Shown: positions 21,298 through 29,303, numbered from the stretch's first letter. The stretch: DNA of 30,793 bases from Ruminococcus flavefaciens (GCA_002310115.1 DBYI01000115.1:1-30793); one strand, 5' to 3'. Made by a program: numbers and translations. The notes: generated from the letters alone by a model not told the origin.

Positions 21298-22755
21298 TCA
21301 GTATATCGGGAAATCCTTGTCAACTTCCCTTGCCCATGCATTTGTTCCACCCTTTAAGTTGTACAGCGGTCCTGTATATCCGGCCTCGCGGAGAGTATTC
21401 ACAGCAAGTATGCTTCTCTTGCCCTCCTTGCAGACAAAAACTGTATCAACAGAAGTATCAAGCTCCTTCTGACGTCTTTCAAGCTGTCCGATAGGGATAA
21501 CTATTGCGTCGGGGAACTTTGCGATAGCTCTTTCGTGGGGCTCTCTTACATCGACGATATTGATCTTTTCACCCTTGTCAATGCGGCGTTTGAGCTCCTT
21601 GGGCTCTATGCCTTCCACCTCTGCTTCTTCCTCTTTCTGCTGAGTAAGACCGCAGAAGTCTTCATAATCGAAATCTTCTATCTCGGTAATAGTTCTTTTA
21701 TTGCCACAGATAGGGCAGTTATCGTTCTTATGTATTTTAAGCTCGCGCCATTTGAGGTTCCATGCATCAAAGGTGACGACTCTGCCTATGAGTTTTTTGC
21801 CACCGCCTACGATAAGCTTTATGACTTCGTTAGCCTGCAAAGTACCGATAACTCCAGGGAGAACTCCAACAACGCCGCCCATTGCACATGAGGGAACTAG
21901 TCCTGCCGGGGGAGGCGCTGGATACATACATCTGTAGCAGGGACCTTCCTTTGCATAGTAGACCGAGACCTGTCCTTCGAACTGATACATAGCTCCGAAA
22001 ACATCGGGTTTCCCAAGAAGTACGCAGGTATCGTTCACAAGATAGCGCGTAGGATAATTGTCAGAAGCGTCTGCCACAACGTCGTATTCGGAGATTATGC
22101 TCTCAGCATTTTCAGCTGTAAGGCGCATGTTGTATGTCTCAACCTTTACCAACGGGTTAATCTGGCGTATGCTGTCCTTTGCGGAAGCTACCTTCGGTCT
22201 GCCTATATCTCTTGTACCGTGCATTACCTGACGCTGGAGATTTGACTCCTCAACTTCGTCATTGTCTATGATACCAATAGTACCTACTCCTGCCGCTGCA
22301 AGATACTGTGCAAGGGGAGTACCGAGGCCGCCGGCGCCTACGATAAGCACCTTTGAGGCTTTGAGCCTTTTCTGACCCTTAACGCCTATTTCCTGTAAGA
22401 GCAGATGACGACTGTAACGGTTTATCTCGTCGTTTGTGAGCTTTTCGCCTTTTCTGTCTCCGATAACACTTTCAACGCCCGAACCTCCTGCGATAGCAGG
22501 GATAAGTATAACCTCGTCGCCGTTTTTTACCTTCGTATCAAAATCTTTAAGGTCTCTGATATTTTCATCATTTACAAATACATTTATGAAAGCTCTCAGC
22601 TGACCTTCCTCGTCAAAGAGTGCCTTTTTTGTCTCGGGGTATTCCTCGGAAAGGAGAGTGAGGACCTCTCCTACAGTTTTGCCCTCAAGTTCTATTTCTG
22701 ATTGGTGCTCTGTAAAGAGCCTCAGAGTTGTTGGTATTACTACTGTAACTGCCAT
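21298..22755 (-). CDS. fusion of MoaD/CysO-like sulfur carrier, MoeB-type E1 and rhodanese
   Basis: A 485-residue three-part protein. Residues 1-91 are a beta-grasp carrier ending EVILIPAIAGG, like the CysO C-terminus, but the Gly90-Gly91 is followed directly by a short linker (SGVESVIGDRKGEK). Residues ~104-355 are a MoeB/MoeZ E1: LLQEIGVKGQKRL, VGAGGLGTPLAQYLAAAG, CYRC and CPICGN zinc pairs, VPSCAMGGVVG. The C-terminus is a rhodanese with active Cys442 in VFVCKEGKRS. In actinobacteria CysO and MoeZ (E1 plus rhodanese) are separate and serve cysteine synthesis. Here they are one chain, so cleavage after Gly91 would be needed for normal thiocarboxylation; the JAMM enzyme is a candidate. First gene of the encapsulin operon. 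Confidence 0.9.
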   Translation of the reverse strand: MAVTVVIPTTLRLFTEHQSEIELEGKTVGEVLTLLSEEYPETKKALFDEEGQLRAFINVFVNDENIRDLKDFDTKVKNGDEVILIPAIAGGSGVESVIGDRKGEKLTNDEINRYSRHLLLQEIGVKGQKRLKASKVLIVGAGGLGTPLAQYLAAAGVGTIGIIDNDEVEESNLQRQVMHGTRDIGRPKVASAKDSIRQINPLVKVETYNMRLTAENAESIISEYDVVADASDNYPTRYLVNDTCVLLGKPDVFGAMYQFEGQVSVYYAKEGPCYRCMYPAPPPAGLVPSCAMGGVVGVLPGVIGTLQANEVIKLIVGGGKKLIGRVVTFDAWNLKWRELKIHKNDNCPICGNKRTITEIEDFDYEDFCGLTQQKEEEAEVEGIEPKELKRRIDKGEKINIVDVREPHERAIAKFPDAIVIPIGQLERRQKELDTSVDTVFVCKEGKRSILAVNTLREAGYTGPLYNLKGGTNAWAREVDKDFPIY

Positions 22756-22858
22756 CTGCTGTCCTCCTTTAAACGGCTTAAATGTTATTTACTAAAGTCT
22801 TTAATCATATATTTCATATGTAAATACTATGGTTTAAATATACAACATCAATGTATGT

Positions 22859-22887
22859 ATTATATCACAATCCTACAAAAAATACAA
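22859..22887 (-). promoter_or_regulatory. promoter of the encapsulin operon
   Basis: TTGTAT (22887-22882), 17-bp spacer, TATAAT (22864-22859). The 5' leader is about 95 bases and shows no leader peptide with a ribosome site. Confidence 0.72.
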
Positions 22888-22910
22888 CATTTTGTTCTGA
22901 CAAATAACTT

Positions 22911-22945
22911 AGTATCAGTTATAGTTGTTTTCTATAACTGATACT
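22911..22945. promoter_or_regulatory. 14-bp perfect palindrome upstream of the encapsulin operon
   Basis: AGTATCAGTTATAG and its exact complement CTATAACTGATACT surround the 7 bases TTGTTTT. It follows the serine acetyltransferase stop by 8 bp, yet no T run follows, so it is not a normal terminator. The centre lies about 41 bp beyond the -35 box, the same as the related palindrome at cysK. Candidate LysR-type activator site. Confidence 0.6.
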
Positions 22946-22953
22946 TTAAGAGG

Positions 22954-23898
22954 TCATATTATATAAAACCAACTGTTATCTTCCTCAATTTCTACTCGTT
23001 CAACAGGCTTTGAAGCATCATAATTATATCTGAGTTCCTGGTTTTTTACGCTTACCTTAGCACCCTCTGGAACTGAACGTGTGATGAATGCGTTACCGCC
23101 GATAACAACATCCTTGCCGATGACAGTATCACCACCAAGTATGGAAGCTCCAGAATAGATAGTAACATTATCCTCAATGGTTGGGTGACGCTTTTTGTTT
23201 TTCAGCGCCTGACCGCCCCTTGTTGAGAGTGCTCCGAGAGTAACACCCTGATATATCTTAACGTTATCGCCTATTATTGTGGTCTCACCTATAACGATAC
23301 CTGTACCGTGATCTATAAAAAAGTATTTTCCAATGGTAGCACCGGGGTGGATGTCTATTCCGGTCTCACTGTGAGCATACTCTGTCATCATTCGGGGGAT
23401 AACTGGTACTCCAAGTATGAACAGCTCATGTGCTATCCTGTTTACAAGTATAGCAAAAAGTCCCGGATAAGAATATATTATCTCGTCTTTGCTGTAAGCG
23501 GCGGGATCTCCGTCATAGGCTGCCTGAACGTCGGTCTCTATGTATTCTCTTATCTTGCGAATCTGTTTCGTAAACTCGAGTGTTATTTGTCTGGCTTTTT
23601 CTACAATATCATCATCGTTTCTTCTCTCGCCTCCGAGAACTATGGTTATCTGTTTGGTAAGTTTGAACATAACGTCCTCAATAAGCATAGACAGATTATT
23701 TCTGAGCGTGTATACCTTTATTGTGCCGTTTTTGAAGTATCCGGGGAAAATGACTTTTCTCAGACTTGAAAGAATATCTATTATAATCTCTTTGTCAGGG
23801 TGGTTGAATATCCTTGATTTGTCCGTTGCTTTTTCTATATTATAATCATCTATAAGATCGTTTACTATGCCATTTATATTATCTTCAAATGTTTTCAA
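22954..23898 (-). CDS. cysE: serine O-acetyltransferase (EpsC/CysE-type)
   Basis: Acetylates serine with acetyl-CoA to O-acetylserine, the substrate of CysK. It has 314 residues: an alpha-helical N-terminal half and a left-handed hexapeptide beta-helix (GIDIHPGATIGKYFFIDHGT, IVIGETTIIGDNVKIYQGVT) with catalytic His residues in IDHGTG and the HP turn. The tail ends WFYII; a terminal Ile is what inserts into CysK in the cysteine synthase complex. The start is TTG at 23898, with AAGGAG 9 bases upstream; no ATG fits. This longer SAT type is commonly seen beside family 2A encapsulins. It has its own promoter and precedes the encapsulin operon. Confidence 0.95.
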   Translation of the reverse strand: MKTFEDNINGIVNDLIDDYNIEKATDKSRIFNHPDKEIIIDILSSLRKVIFPGYFKNGTIKVYTLRNNLSMLIEDVMFKLTKQITIVLGGERRNDDDIVEKARQITLEFTKQIRKIREYIETDVQAAYDGDPAAYSKDEIIYSYPGLFAILVNRIAHELFILGVPVIPRMMTEYAHSETGIDIHPGATIGKYFFIDHGTGIVIGETTIIGDNVKIYQGVTLGALSTRGGQALKNKKRHPTIEDNVTIYSGASILGGDTVIGKDVVIGGNAFITRSVPEGAKVSVKNQELRYNYDASKPVERVEIEEDNSWFYII

Positions 23899-23935
23899 TT
23901 GTAATTGCTCCTTTTTGCGATTAATTCATATCATT

Positions 23936-23964
23936 ATTATAGGTGTTTGCCCGATGAAAGTCAA
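23936..23964 (-). promoter_or_regulatory. serine acetyltransferase promoter
   Basis: TTGACT (23964-23959), 17-bp spacer, TATAAT (23941-23936). GATATGAATTA follows the -10 box within 3 bases (23932-23922) and differs from the cysK GATAGGAATTG element at two of eleven positions. CGGTATATACCG (23970-23981) lies just upstream of the -35 box, and TATAGGAACTATC (about 24000-24010) farther upstream. Confidence 0.65.
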
Positions 23965-24049
23965 TATTTCGGTATATACCGCTTTTTTATTGTTTGTTAT
24001 AGGAACTATCAATAAGACATTTTTTTCAGATTTATCATAATAAAAGAAC

Positions 24050-24078
24050 TTGACAAGTTGGGAGAAATATGATAAAAT
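24050..24078 (+). promoter_or_regulatory. methyltransferase promoter
   Basis: TTGACA (24050-24055), 17-bp spacer, TAAAAT (24073-24078), divergent from the serine acetyltransferase promoter. Confidence 0.72.
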
Positions 24079-24177
24079 ATGAATAGATGAACATATAATC
24101 ATTTGATATTCCTGAATCTATGAACAGACGTAGAAAATGCAAAAAAGATTCGTGAATGAATAGATAGGAGGATAAAT

Positions 24178-24783
24178 ATGTTTAAGAAAAACTTTTGGGA
24201 TAAGATAGCAGGAGTGTATGATTTCTTTGAAAGAGCATATAATCGAAAATGCTATGACGGTACGGGCGAAAGAGTTGCACAGGAAATAGACAGCGAAGAT
24301 ATCGTACTTGAATGTGCATGTGGAACAGGTTCTATAAGCAAGCCTGTTGCAAAAAAATGCAAGAATCTTTTTGCTACGGATATGTCTGTGAATATGATGA
24401 AACGAGCAAGAAAAAACTGCTCCGACTGCGGAAATATCATTTTTAAAAAGTCAAATATAATGTCAATCAAAGCCAAGAACGATACTTTCGATAAAGTTGT
24501 TGCCGGCAATGTGATACATCTTCTTGATGAACCGTACAAAGCTGTGGACGAATTGCTCAGAGTGTGCAAAAAAGGCGGAAAAGTCATTATACCAACGTAT
24601 ATCAATATGGGGAAGCAGTCAAGTGAATTACTGATAAAGCTGTTTGATTTTGCAGGTGCACATTTTACGAAGCAGTTTGATCGCAGGAGCTATGAGGAGT
24701 TCTTTACTAAAGGCGGTTATAATGTCAGCTTTGATGTAGTTGAAGGAAAAATGCCATGTGCAATAGCAATAATAAAAAAATAA
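24178..24783 (+). CDS. class I SAM-dependent methyltransferase
   Basis: A 201-residue cytosolic methyltransferase of the UbiE/Methyltransf_11 kind. Motif I is VLECACGTGSIS, the acidic ribose-binding position is FATDMSVNMMKRA, motif II/III lie at FDKVVAGNVIHLLDEP and LLRVCKKGGKVIIPTYI. AGGAGG lies 7 bases before the ATG. Substrate unknown. It stands alone, divergent from the serine acetyltransferase; a direct role in sulfur metabolism is possible only by position. Confidence 0.85.
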   Translation: MFKKNFWDKIAGVYDFFERAYNRKCYDGTGERVAQEIDSEDIVLECACGTGSISKPVAKKCKNLFATDMSVNMMKRARKNCSDCGNIIFKKSNIMSIKAKNDTFDKVVAGNVIHLLDEPYKAVDELLRVCKKGGKVIIPTYINMGKQSSELLIKLFDFAGAHFTKQFDRRSYEEFFTKGGYNVSFDVVEGKMPCAIAIIKK

Positions 24784-24809
24784 CGGCAACGTTTAAGCTG
24801 CCGTTTTTT
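24782..24809. terminator. bidirectional terminator
   Basis: AACGGCA / TGCCGTT with T runs on both sides: TTTTTT after it on the plus strand, ATTTTTTT on the minus strand. It serves the methyltransferase and the convergent small membrane genes. Confidence 0.85.
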
Positions 24810-24812
24810 CAT

Positions 24813-25136
24813 TTATTTACCTGTTCTTTTTTCAGCTAAGAGCTTTTTTACAGTATTCTGGGGATCCTTTATAAGGAGATATACTACCCATACTACCAGT
24901 GCAAGAGCTACGACCGATACGCCGAGAAAAGCATCGTTGAGCATATCCTTTGCGGCGGGTTCAAAATACTCAGCACCTACTTCAAGATACTCAACAACTG
25001 CGTCAACGAACCACATTAAAGAAGCACCCCAGAACATATAAAGCAGGATACCGACTTTAAGTTCTCTTGCCTTTGGGCTTGTATACCAGATCACTGTGGA
25101 GATAACAGCTGCAATTATAGTGATAAGTAAAGTCAT
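24813..25136 (-). CDS. small membrane protein, unknown function
   Basis: A 107-residue protein with three likely membrane segments: near residues 1-18 (TLLITIIAAVISTVIWYT), 27-46 (VGILLYMFWGASLMWFVDAV) and 71-89 (VSVVALALVVWVVYLLI). The C-terminus is basic and cytosolic-looking. No family recognised. It overlaps the preceding gene by four bases (ATGA), so the two small proteins are translationally coupled and probably form a pair. It is third in the cooS operon. Confidence 0.7.
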   Translation of the reverse strand: MTLLITIIAAVISTVIWYTSPKARELKVGILLYMFWGASLMWFVDAVVEYLEVGAEYFEPAAKDMLNDAFLGVSVVALALVVWVVYLLIKDPQNTVKKLLAEKRTGK

Positions 25137-25525
25137 ACTTCCGCACCTGCTTTCTTTTTTTCATTTTTCTGAGCCGTAGTTATCTTATCCGCAGCTAATG
25201 CTACCACAGCCCATACGGCAGTAACAAGTATCGCCATTGCTGAACCTGAAGTTGCCATTTCATGGAGCATTTCCGCAGTATCTGCAGGGTCATTCGCAGC
25301 CGTCAGGAACGGGAAGAAAGGTGTTATCTCACCATGCCATAAATGTTCAAACGCAAGAAGCCCCGAGCCTCCCCAGAGCATGCCGTTGAGCCATTTAAGC
25401 TTCTCAGAAAAGCGAAGTTTATTCTCACCGCTTTTACTATCATTTTTAGCTTCCTTCTTTTTTATGACCTTCTGTGCAACTGTTGTAATTATCGCTTCTG
25501 TTGCAGGCACTATAAAACAAGCCAT
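25133..25525 (-). CDS. small membrane protein, unknown function
   Basis: A 130-residue protein with an N-terminal hydrophobic start (MACFIVPATEAIITTVAQ), a basic loop, an amphipathic middle (LNGMLWGGSGLLAFEHLWHGEITPFF, kept here in parts: WGGSGLLAFEHLWHG) and a clear membrane segment near 93-112 (SAMAILVTAVWAVVALAAD). AGGAGG precedes the ATG by 7 bases. It starts 16 bp after the cooS stop and overlaps the next small gene. No family recognised; co-occurrence suggests membrane anchoring or electron transfer for the CooS-like protein (inference). Confidence 0.7.
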   Translation of the reverse strand: MACFIVPATEAIITTVAQKVIKKKEAKNDSKSGENKLRFSEKLKWLNGMLWGGSGLLAFEHLWHGEITPFFPFLTAANDPADTAEMLHEMATSGSAMAILVTAVWAVVALAADKITTAQKNEKKKAGAEV

Positions 25526-25541
25526 TTATATTCCTCCTATC

Positions 25542-27668
25542 TTATTTATCCCAGCCAAGTGATTTTCTCTTGGCTTTCATATCAGCAACTATCTTTTCGC
25601 CCAGTTTAATGGGATCGGTATCCACGTTCATTGAAGATCCGAGTGTTTCAAGAGTACCATGCTTCAGGAACTCTATAACGTTTTTCGAACCATATATCTG
25701 TGCCTCTACGCAGTGGTATGAGCTTATGCCGTTAAGTCTGAAACCGAGAGCGGCGTCTATACCCTTTTCATTGCCCCACTCAGGAGAAGAAAAGGCAAAC
25801 GGCATTTCATACATCTTATGTCCTAATGCACCTGCAACCCCTGCGAAAATTCCCGATGAACGGGTATTGTCTATACATTCGCCGACGTGCCATACAGGCG
25901 GCAGATCTGGTTCAAGAAATTCTCTCAGGCTGGCTCCTGCCTTTTCCTTACCTGATACAGCGCAGTATCCAAGCTTCATAAGAGGAAATGAAGCACAGCC
26001 ATTTGAGATTATCAGAACATTGTTCTTCAGAAGAACATCGGCTACGTCAACTATGCACTTTTCATAAAGCACCTTTGGATTGTTGCAGCCTACCATATTA
26101 ACGATACCGAGTATCCTGCCGTCCTTTATCGCCTCAGCAAGAGGCTTCATGCTTCCGAAACGCTTGTGTATATATTCAACTGAGAAGCCGACTTCCGCTT
26201 CCACCTCATAAGGAGGTATGTAAACAGGTATACCCTTTCTGGCTTCAAAACTCTCAATAGCACGACGGACTATCTTTTCTGCAAGAGCCTTTGTCTCGTC
26301 TATATTTGAATGATGATGATCGTACTCATAACGCTCAGCTCCCGGAAGTCTTGCTGACTCGCTGGTAGTTACCACTGTTGTCTTGAAGCAGTGAGCGACT
26401 TCCATGATCGATGGAAATACGTCCTGAACATCAGCTACCCATAAGTCGAGAGCACCTGTTCCCAGGACAAGTTCAGCTGATACAGCGTTGGAAAGCGGAA
26501 TTACTCCTGCATATCTATACATTGCTGAAAGTCCCGAGCAGCATATGCCATAGAATCGTATGCCCTTTGCCCCTTTTGACTTTGCAAGCTTTATAAGGTC
26601 TTCACGTTTGCCTGCTTCAACTATCTGACTTACAAGAAGCGGCAGATGTCCGTGTACCGCAATATTTACATAACCCTTTTCAAGTGCGCCGATATTTACC
26701 TTTGAGGTAACTCTGTCGCCTACGCCGAAAAGGCTGTCTGTAGCTATTGAAGCTCCTACAACGCCAGAGAATGTGAATGCAAGCCCACATCTCAGAAACT
26801 GCTGCATTACCGATTTCCAGTCTCCGTCTGTGGCGCAGCCTGATTTGTGATATGCTTCAAAAACCTCGTGGTATGCACTTATAGGAAGTATGTCAAGTTC
26901 TCTCCAAACCTTCTGTCTTTCAGGAACAGCACAGGCAGAAATTGTCTTGTATTCATCGGGAACTGTTCTTGAAAGATCTTCAAGCAGAGCATCAGCAAGG
27001 TCTCTCGCCACATTTTTCAGTTGACGGTTTTTCTGCTTTATACCGAAAGCCTCAGCAGTAGCGCGAATTTTCTGTTCACCGAGAATAGGCACATCAAGTT
27101 TGCCTTCAGCTGCCCATTTAAGTGCAAGCATAACTTCTCTTGCATGCATTCCGTGCTGAGCGGCACCTGCCGCAGCGGAACGCAGAAGATTTCTTGCAAC
27201 TATAAGGTCTGCATCTGCTCCGCATACTCCTTTCGGAGACTTCGGCGTAACACGGCATGGTCCCATATTGCATATCTTACAACAGACGCCTGCAAGTCCA
27301 AAATTACACTGAGGCTTCTGCTGGTCAAAGCGGTCGAAAGCAGTATGTATGCCAAGTTGTTCCATACGCAGAAGCATTTCTCTTACAGCAGGGTCGGGAG
27401 TCTGCTCAATAACGTCCTGCTTTGTGGGGAAAGTCTTTCTGTACTCGGACACAGCGTTCATGTAATCCTTTATGAATGCCTGCGGATCGTCCTGTTCACT
27501 CTCGCCGTGACTTGCTTTAAGTATGACAGTAGGTATACCATGCTCGTCAAAGCCTATGATATTTCTGTGTGAATGGATATGTGCAGGTGAATGGTCATGA
27601 TTTTCGTGATGTGCATGATCGTGTTTATGTTCATGGTCATGACAGTGATTGTGGTCTTTTTTGCTCAT
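25542..27668 (-). CDS. cooS: CooS-family (Ni-CODH/hybrid-cluster-like) protein with altered active site and His-rich N-terminus
   Basis: A 708-residue homologue of carbon monoxide dehydrogenase. Residues 1-34 hold 14 His, followed by about 80 residues not in standard CooS. Fe-S cysteines for clusters D and B are all present (QCNFGLAGVCCKICNMGPC, Cys121, 129, 130, 133, 138, and Cys149). At the C-cluster, His339/341 (VHGHLP), Cys376/377 (YGICCSG), Cys528 (VGCNN), Cys558 (SNGCAS) and Cys598 (GECIDN) are found, as is Lys635. But the VDVQC cysteine (Cys333 in the Carboxydothermus enzyme) is Asp416 in ADVQDVFPS. CooS homologues missing a cysteine, such as CooS-V, have an Fe-S-O cluster and no CO activity. 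So CO oxidation should not be assumed. No cooC, cooF or ACS gene is seen. Confidence 0.85.
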   Translation of the reverse strand: MSKKDHNHCHDHEHKHDHAHHENHDHSPAHIHSHRNIIGFDEHGIPTVILKASHGESEQDDPQAFIKDYMNAVSEYRKTFPTKQDVIEQTPDPAVREMLLRMEQLGIHTAFDRFDQQKPQCNFGLAGVCCKICNMGPCRVTPKSPKGVCGADADLIVARNLLRSAAAGAAQHGMHAREVMLALKWAAEGKLDVPILGEQKIRATAEAFGIKQKNRQLKNVARDLADALLEDLSRTVPDEYKTISACAVPERQKVWRELDILPISAYHEVFEAYHKSGCATDGDWKSVMQQFLRCGLAFTFSGVVGASIATDSLFGVGDRVTSKVNIGALEKGYVNIAVHGHLPLLVSQIVEAGKREDLIKLAKSKGAKGIRFYGICCSGLSAMYRYAGVIPLSNAVSAELVLGTGALDLWVADVQDVFPSIMEVAHCFKTTVVTTSESARLPGAERYEYDHHHSNIDETKALAEKIVRRAIESFEARKGIPVYIPPYEVEAEVGFSVEYIHKRFGSMKPLAEAIKDGRILGIVNMVGCNNPKVLYEKCIVDVADVLLKNNVLIISNGCASFPLMKLGYCAVSGKEKAGASLREFLEPDLPPVWHVGECIDNTRSSGIFAGVAGALGHKMYEMPFAFSSPEWGNEKGIDAALGFRLNGISSYHCVEAQIYGSKNVIEFLKHGTLETLGSSMNVDTDPIKLGEKIVADMKAKRKSLGWDK

Positions 27669-27697
27669 TGTATCATCTCCAAAACGATATTATGTTA

Positions 27698-27726
27698 ATT
27701 ATATCATATTACTATGTTTTTTTCAA
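27698..27726 (-). promoter_or_regulatory. cooS promoter
   Basis: TTGAAA (27726-27721), 17-bp spacer, TATAAT (27703-27698), directly after the ssu terminator. Confidence 0.75.
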
Positions 27727-27732
27727 TACATA

Positions 27733-27761
27733 TCAAAAGAACCTGCTGATACAGGTCCTTT
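27733..27761 (-). terminator. ssu operon terminator
   Basis: On the minus strand AAAGGACCTG / CAGGTTCTTT with a short loop, ending in CTTTTGAT; the T run is short, so efficiency may be partial. Confidence 0.6.
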
Positions 27762-27771
27762 GATTTGAGCA

Positions 27772-28542
27772 TCATATATAATACTCTATATATTCGTCAG
27801 ACTTCAGGTTGAAAAGCTCAAATACCTTATCACGGACATACAGGAAATTTTCGCTTGTTCTATCGCGGCGATCGCCGAGCGGTACTTTTACCACGCTCTT
27901 TATCCTGCCGGGATCAGCCATCATTACAACTATCCTGTCAGCTAAGAATACCGCTTCTTCAATGTCATGAGTTACAAATATTATGGTCTTTTTCTCTTCG
28001 CGGGATATCCTGAGAATATCCTCCTGCAATTTCATACGGGTAATAGCATCGAGAGCGCCGAATGGTTCATCCATGAAGATGATGTCAGGATCCACCGCAA
28101 GCCCTCTAGCAATAGCCACTCTCTGCTGCTGGCCACCCGAAAGCTGCTTGGGATAGCGCTTTTCATAGCCTGAGAGCCCTACAAGTTCAAGATATTTTTT
28201 GGCAGCTGCCGCACGTTCAGACTTAGGAACTTTTTTCGATTCAAGTCCAAGTTCAACGTTTTTCTGAACGTTTCTCCAAGGGAGAAGTCCGTAATTCTGG
28301 AATATGGTGATATTATTTATTGACGGAGCAGTAACTTCCTTACCGTCTATTTTAACGCTTCCGCTGTTTACCTTTTCAAAGCCTGCAAGAGCATTGAGCA
28401 AAGTACTCTTTCCGCAGCCCGAAGGTCCGAGAAGGCATATGAATTCGCCTTTTTCTATGTCAAGGGAAACATGGTCGAGAGCAGTGAATTCTTTTCCGTC
28501 CTGAACATAGTTCTTGCAGGCGTCTTTTATTTCAATATACAT
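27772..28542 (-). CDS. ssuB: NitT/TauT-family ABC transporter ATPase
   Basis: A 256-residue ATPase energising an SsuABC/TauABC-type importer. Walker A is GPSGCGKS (39-46), the Q-loop TIFQNYGLLPWRNV is typical of the nitrate/sulfonate/taurine group, the signature is LSGGQQQR and Walker B IIFMDEPFGALD. The start codon overlaps the permease stop by one base (TAATG). Third gene of the operon controlled by a Cys/Met leader, which favours a sulfur compound as substrate; nitrate, thiamine precursors or other ligands of this family are less likely. Confidence 0.92.
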   Translation of the reverse strand: MYIEIKDACKNYVQDGKEFTALDHVSLDIEKGEFICLLGPSGCGKSTLLNALAGFEKVNSGSVKIDGKEVTAPSINNITIFQNYGLLPWRNVQKNVELGLESKKVPKSERAAAAKKYLELVGLSGYEKRYPKQLSGGQQQRVAIARGLAVDPDIIFMDEPFGALDAITRMKLQEDILRISREEKKTIIFVTHDIEEAVFLADRIVVMMADPGRIKSVVKVPLGDRRDRTSENFLYVRDKVFELFNLKSDEYIEYYI

Positions 28543-29303
28543 TACTCAGCACCTCCCCATGATTTCATTATGGCTTTTTCTATAACTTTAAGGATACCGT
28601 CCAGCAGTATTCCGATAACGCCTATAACAAGTATAGTTGCAAGAAGTATATCAGCGCGTATGTTGTTTCTTGCGTCTATTATCTGATAGCCCAGACCTGA
28701 CTGCGCTCCCACCATTTCACCTGCAACGAGGAATATCCATGCTGTACCGAGAGCAAGGTGAATTCCATTAGCAATTTGAGGAAATGCTGCAGGGAAGATT
28801 ACTTTCCATGTGAGTGAAGGCTGCTTTATGCCGAAATTCCTTGATACTTTCAGATATATGGGATCAATGTTTCCAACTGCCGAAACTGTGGAAAGCAATA
28901 CAGGGAAAAAAGCTGCAATAAAGATAATAACAATAGCAGGTACGTCACCGATACCAAATAAAAGAACGATAAAAGGCATCCACGCAGTTGGAGATATCGG
29001 TCTTAACAGCTGCAAGGCAGGATTGACATACTGGAACACTTTGGGTATTCTGCCGAGTATAAGTCCGAGAATAACGGCTGAAATTACAGATATTGAATAT
29101 CCAACCACAAAACGGTACATACTTGTCTTGATATTCTCAAACAGCCTGCCGTTGCCTATCATTTCAAGTAATGCGTCAAACGCCATCTTAGGTGACGGGA
29201 ACAATGCCTTGTTGTAGCTGCTCACAGAAAATAGTATCTGCCATATAAGTATCAGTATTGCTATGGAAACCACAACATTTTTCAGTGAAAGTATCTTTTT
29301 CAT
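28542..29303 (-). CDS. ssuC: NitT/TauT-family ABC transporter permease
   Basis: A 253-residue inner-membrane permease with six predicted segments. The coupling motif is in AVGNIDPIYLKVSRNFG-IKQPSLTWKVIFPAAFPQI (EAA loop), with WIFLVAGEMVGAQSGLGYQI typical of SsuC/TauC. The ATG at 29303 is chosen since AAGG lies about 10 bases before it; a GTG at 29312 has no room for a ribosome site. It starts 15 bp after the binding-protein stop. Confidence 0.92.
   Translation of the reverse strand: MKKILSLKNVVVSIAILILIWQILFSVSSYNKALFPSPKMAFDALLEMIGNGRLFENIKTSMYRFVVGYSISVISAVILGLILGRIPKVFQYVNPALQLLRPISPTAWMPFIVLLFGIGDVPAIVIIFIAAFFPVLLSTVSAVGNIDPIYLKVSRNFGIKQPSLTWKVIFPAAFPQIANGIHLALGTAWIFLVAGEMVGAQSGLGYQIIDARNNIRADILLATILVIGVIGILLDGILKVIEKAIMKSWGGAE

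Noticed and set aside
25542..27668. Functional CO dehydrogenase for CO oxidation or acetyl-CoA synthesis
   Set aside because: An active-site Cys is Asp, and no CooC, CooF or acetyl-CoA synthase gene is present.
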